64,000 nt of DNA. Source: Eubacterium sp. GTDB lineage: Bacteria > Bacillota > Clostridia > Lachnospirales > Lachnospiraceae. The stretch is taken from NCBI GenBank assembly GCA_017459345.1, contig JAFUDC010000077.1, positions 1 to 64,000 on the forward strand. Reading direction: 5' to 3'. Made by a program: the position numbers and the translations under genes. Below are positions 62,880 to 64,000 of this stretch, one piece after another. Under the pieces are notes generated by a model. The model made no database searches, was not told the DNA's origin, and was given only the letters and a program-made list of their open reading frames with translations. How positions within the stretch are numbered: position 1 is the first letter of the stretch; each line of letters starts with the position of its first letter.

Positions 62880-64000
62880 CTAAAATATTTTCTCCCCCAC
62901 TGCTTCCAGGAGTCCCAGATCCCATAGCAGGCGGCTGCCGATATACTTATCCCGGATATCCTTGGTGGCATAGAAGGTCTTCCTTGTCTCTGTCTTATCA
63001 TGTCCCAGGTCTTCATAGGTCTCTGTGAGGCCAATCTCGCTAAGAAGCCGGTCATATTCTGAAAGAGATGGCACCTCTTCATCAATTATGGTGAGAATCT
63101 CATCCCAATGCTCTTTAATTATGTTGAATCTGGCCTGGTGGGTAGATAAGTCATATTTCCTTTCCCTTTCCTCCAGGGCAATCATGGCGTCCGCACTCTT
63201 TCCAAGGAAACTCTTAAGCTCCTTCTTCCAGTCCTCCCAGGAGAATGCATCCACATATGCTCTGGCTGTCTCATAGTCAGGAGTGATCTTCTTGATCTCA
63301 TCATAGATCTGTATGCAGGTCCGGGTGGCGATACCGCACTGGATACCGTGATAGTCTGCGGGAGTTCTGAACTCCTCACCTCTCATATCCCAGACATGAG
63401 AGAAATAATGTTCCATGCCTGATGCCGGTCTGGATACCCCGGCCATGGCCATGGCAAGGCCGGCATAGATCAGGCCTTCCGTCACAGCGGCAACTGCCTC
63501 TTCCTCCCGGTTGATGAGGGCCTGGGCGTTATCTGCACATCGCTTTAAGGCGTTCCGCACCAGGGAAGCAACCCTGGGACAGTAATACTCGCCGTTGATC
63601 ACATTGGAAATGCGCCACTCACAGATGCTGATATACTTGGCGAACATGTCGCCGATTCCGGACTGGAGGAGACGTAAGGGGGCGTCCTTCATGACAGAGG
63701 TATCAGCAAGTACCGCTGCCGGTGCGATGGTATTTAAGGAAATCTTCAGTCCGTCACGGATGACAGAGGAGGTTGCAGAAGCAAATCCGTCCATGGAAGG
63801 AGCAGTACCCACGATCAGATAGGGACGGCCGGTCACAGAGGAAACCAGCTTGCCGATATCATTCAGAGTTCCGGATCCTACCACAACGATATAATCGCAG
63901 GAGGGCTCAAAGTGCATGAAAACTGCCCCGGCTGCCTTTTCATCCGGCTCCACCTTCTCTTCATCAAAGCAATAGGAGCCGCAGAGCATTCCCCGGTCTT
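62880..64000 (-). CDS. araM: sn-Glycerol-1-phosphate dehydrogenase AraM/EgsA-type, N-terminus outside the window
   Basis: At least 372 codons; the frame stays open past base 64000, so the start is missing. 'DYIVVVGSGTLNDIGKLVSSVTGRPYLIVGTAPSMDGFASATSSVI' is the Fe-ADH-like NAD loop; 'HYFSHVWDM' and 'DYHGIQCGIATRTC' hold metal ligands. AraM reduces dihydroxyacetone phosphate to G1P in Bacillus. Located with araB, an ara operon pair. Substrate inferred. Confidence 0.88.
   Translation of the reverse strand, partial: DRGMLCGSYCFDEEKVEPDEKAAGAVFMHFEPSCDYIVVVGSGTLNDIGKLVSSVTGRPYLIVGTAPSMDGFASATSSVIRDGLKISLNTIAPAAVLADTSVMKDAPLRLLQSGIGDMFAKYISICEWRISNVINGEYYCPRVASLVRNALKRCADNAQALINREEEAVAAVTEGLIYAGLAMAMAGVSRPASGMEHYFSHVWDMRGEEFRTPADYHGIQCGIATRTCIQIYDEIKKITPDYETARAYVDAFSWEDWKKELKSFLGKSADAMIALEERERKYDLSTHQARFNIIKEHWDEILTIIDEEVPSLSEYDRLLSEIGLTETYEDLGHDKTETRKTFYATKDIRDKYIGSRLLWDLGLLEAVGEKIF

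Overview
The window reads as a chromosomal segment of a spore-forming, anaerobic Gram-positive bacterium of the Clostridia, most likely Lachnospiraceae. The support is strong Shine-Dalgarno sites before almost every gene, sigma-A type promoters, sporulation genes (yqfC, yqfD and a LysM/GH18 spore-type hydrolase), the Firmicutes gene order rimP-nusA-ylxR-ylxQ-infB-rbfA-nrnA-truB-ribF, a feoA-feoA-feoB iron operon and a two-subunit dihydroxyacetone kinase. Assignment below family level is inference. No rRNA, tRNA, CRISPR array or prophage is visible. Nearly all genes lie on the minus strand.

Layout: 1-140 is the tail of a probable IS66-type transposase. 278-2084 (+) holds a small monooxygenase-like protein and pyruvate kinase. 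2086-6547 (-) holds a HAD hydrolase, a spore-type GH18 enzyme, ProA with an unusual charged insertion, a Cys-rich protein and a degenerate serine-recombinase-like domain. 6676-16923 (-) is the translation/transcription operon from rimP to a cytidylate-kinase-like gene. In it NusA carries a ~280-residue Asp/Glu/Tyr tail and IF2 a ~300-residue Arg-rich repeat. 17040-20990 (-) is a Fur-box iron operon with two feoA genes (one frameshifted), feoB, a Cys-rich FeoB partner, an HMA-like protein and a NifX-like protein. 21225-21832 is a non-coding island of nested palindromes and a 74-bp hairpin array.

21833-30375 (-) carries two flavoproteins, ybeY, phoH, yqfD, yqfC, dhaL, dhaK and rpsU (S21). 30501-38078 carries alaS, a 40-residue membrane peptide, an iron alcohol dehydrogenase (+), a NUDIX hydrolase and a PHP phosphoesterase. 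36600-42513 (-) is a five-gene operon: a sulfonate/taurine-type ABC importer together with an AMP-forming acyl-CoA ligase and a CoA-acylating aldehyde dehydrogenase. It has its own promoter, palindromic operator and terminator. The enzyme pair is the one expected for importing a small anionic carboxylate (sulfoacetate is the leading guess), activating it to a CoA thioester and reducing it to the aldehyde. This is the best candidate for an uncharacterised system here.

42710-64000 contains a secreted tannase-family lipoprotein whose ribosome binding site lies in a 15-bp perfect inverted repeat, an iron-sulfur flavoprotein, a Cof-type HAD phosphatase, a lipoprotein, pyruvate carboxylase with a consensus promoter, an EutP-like GTPase, two paralogous Cys-rich mini-proteins, a 1655-residue secreted protein built from three ~1.2-kb repeats, a nicotinamidase-like hydrolase, a phosphopantetheinyl transferase, a C_GCAxxG_C_C protein, 5-formyl-THF cyclo-ligase, ribulokinase and a partial AraM-type dehydrogenase. 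All positions come from reading the sequence; family names come from motif recognition and no database search was run.
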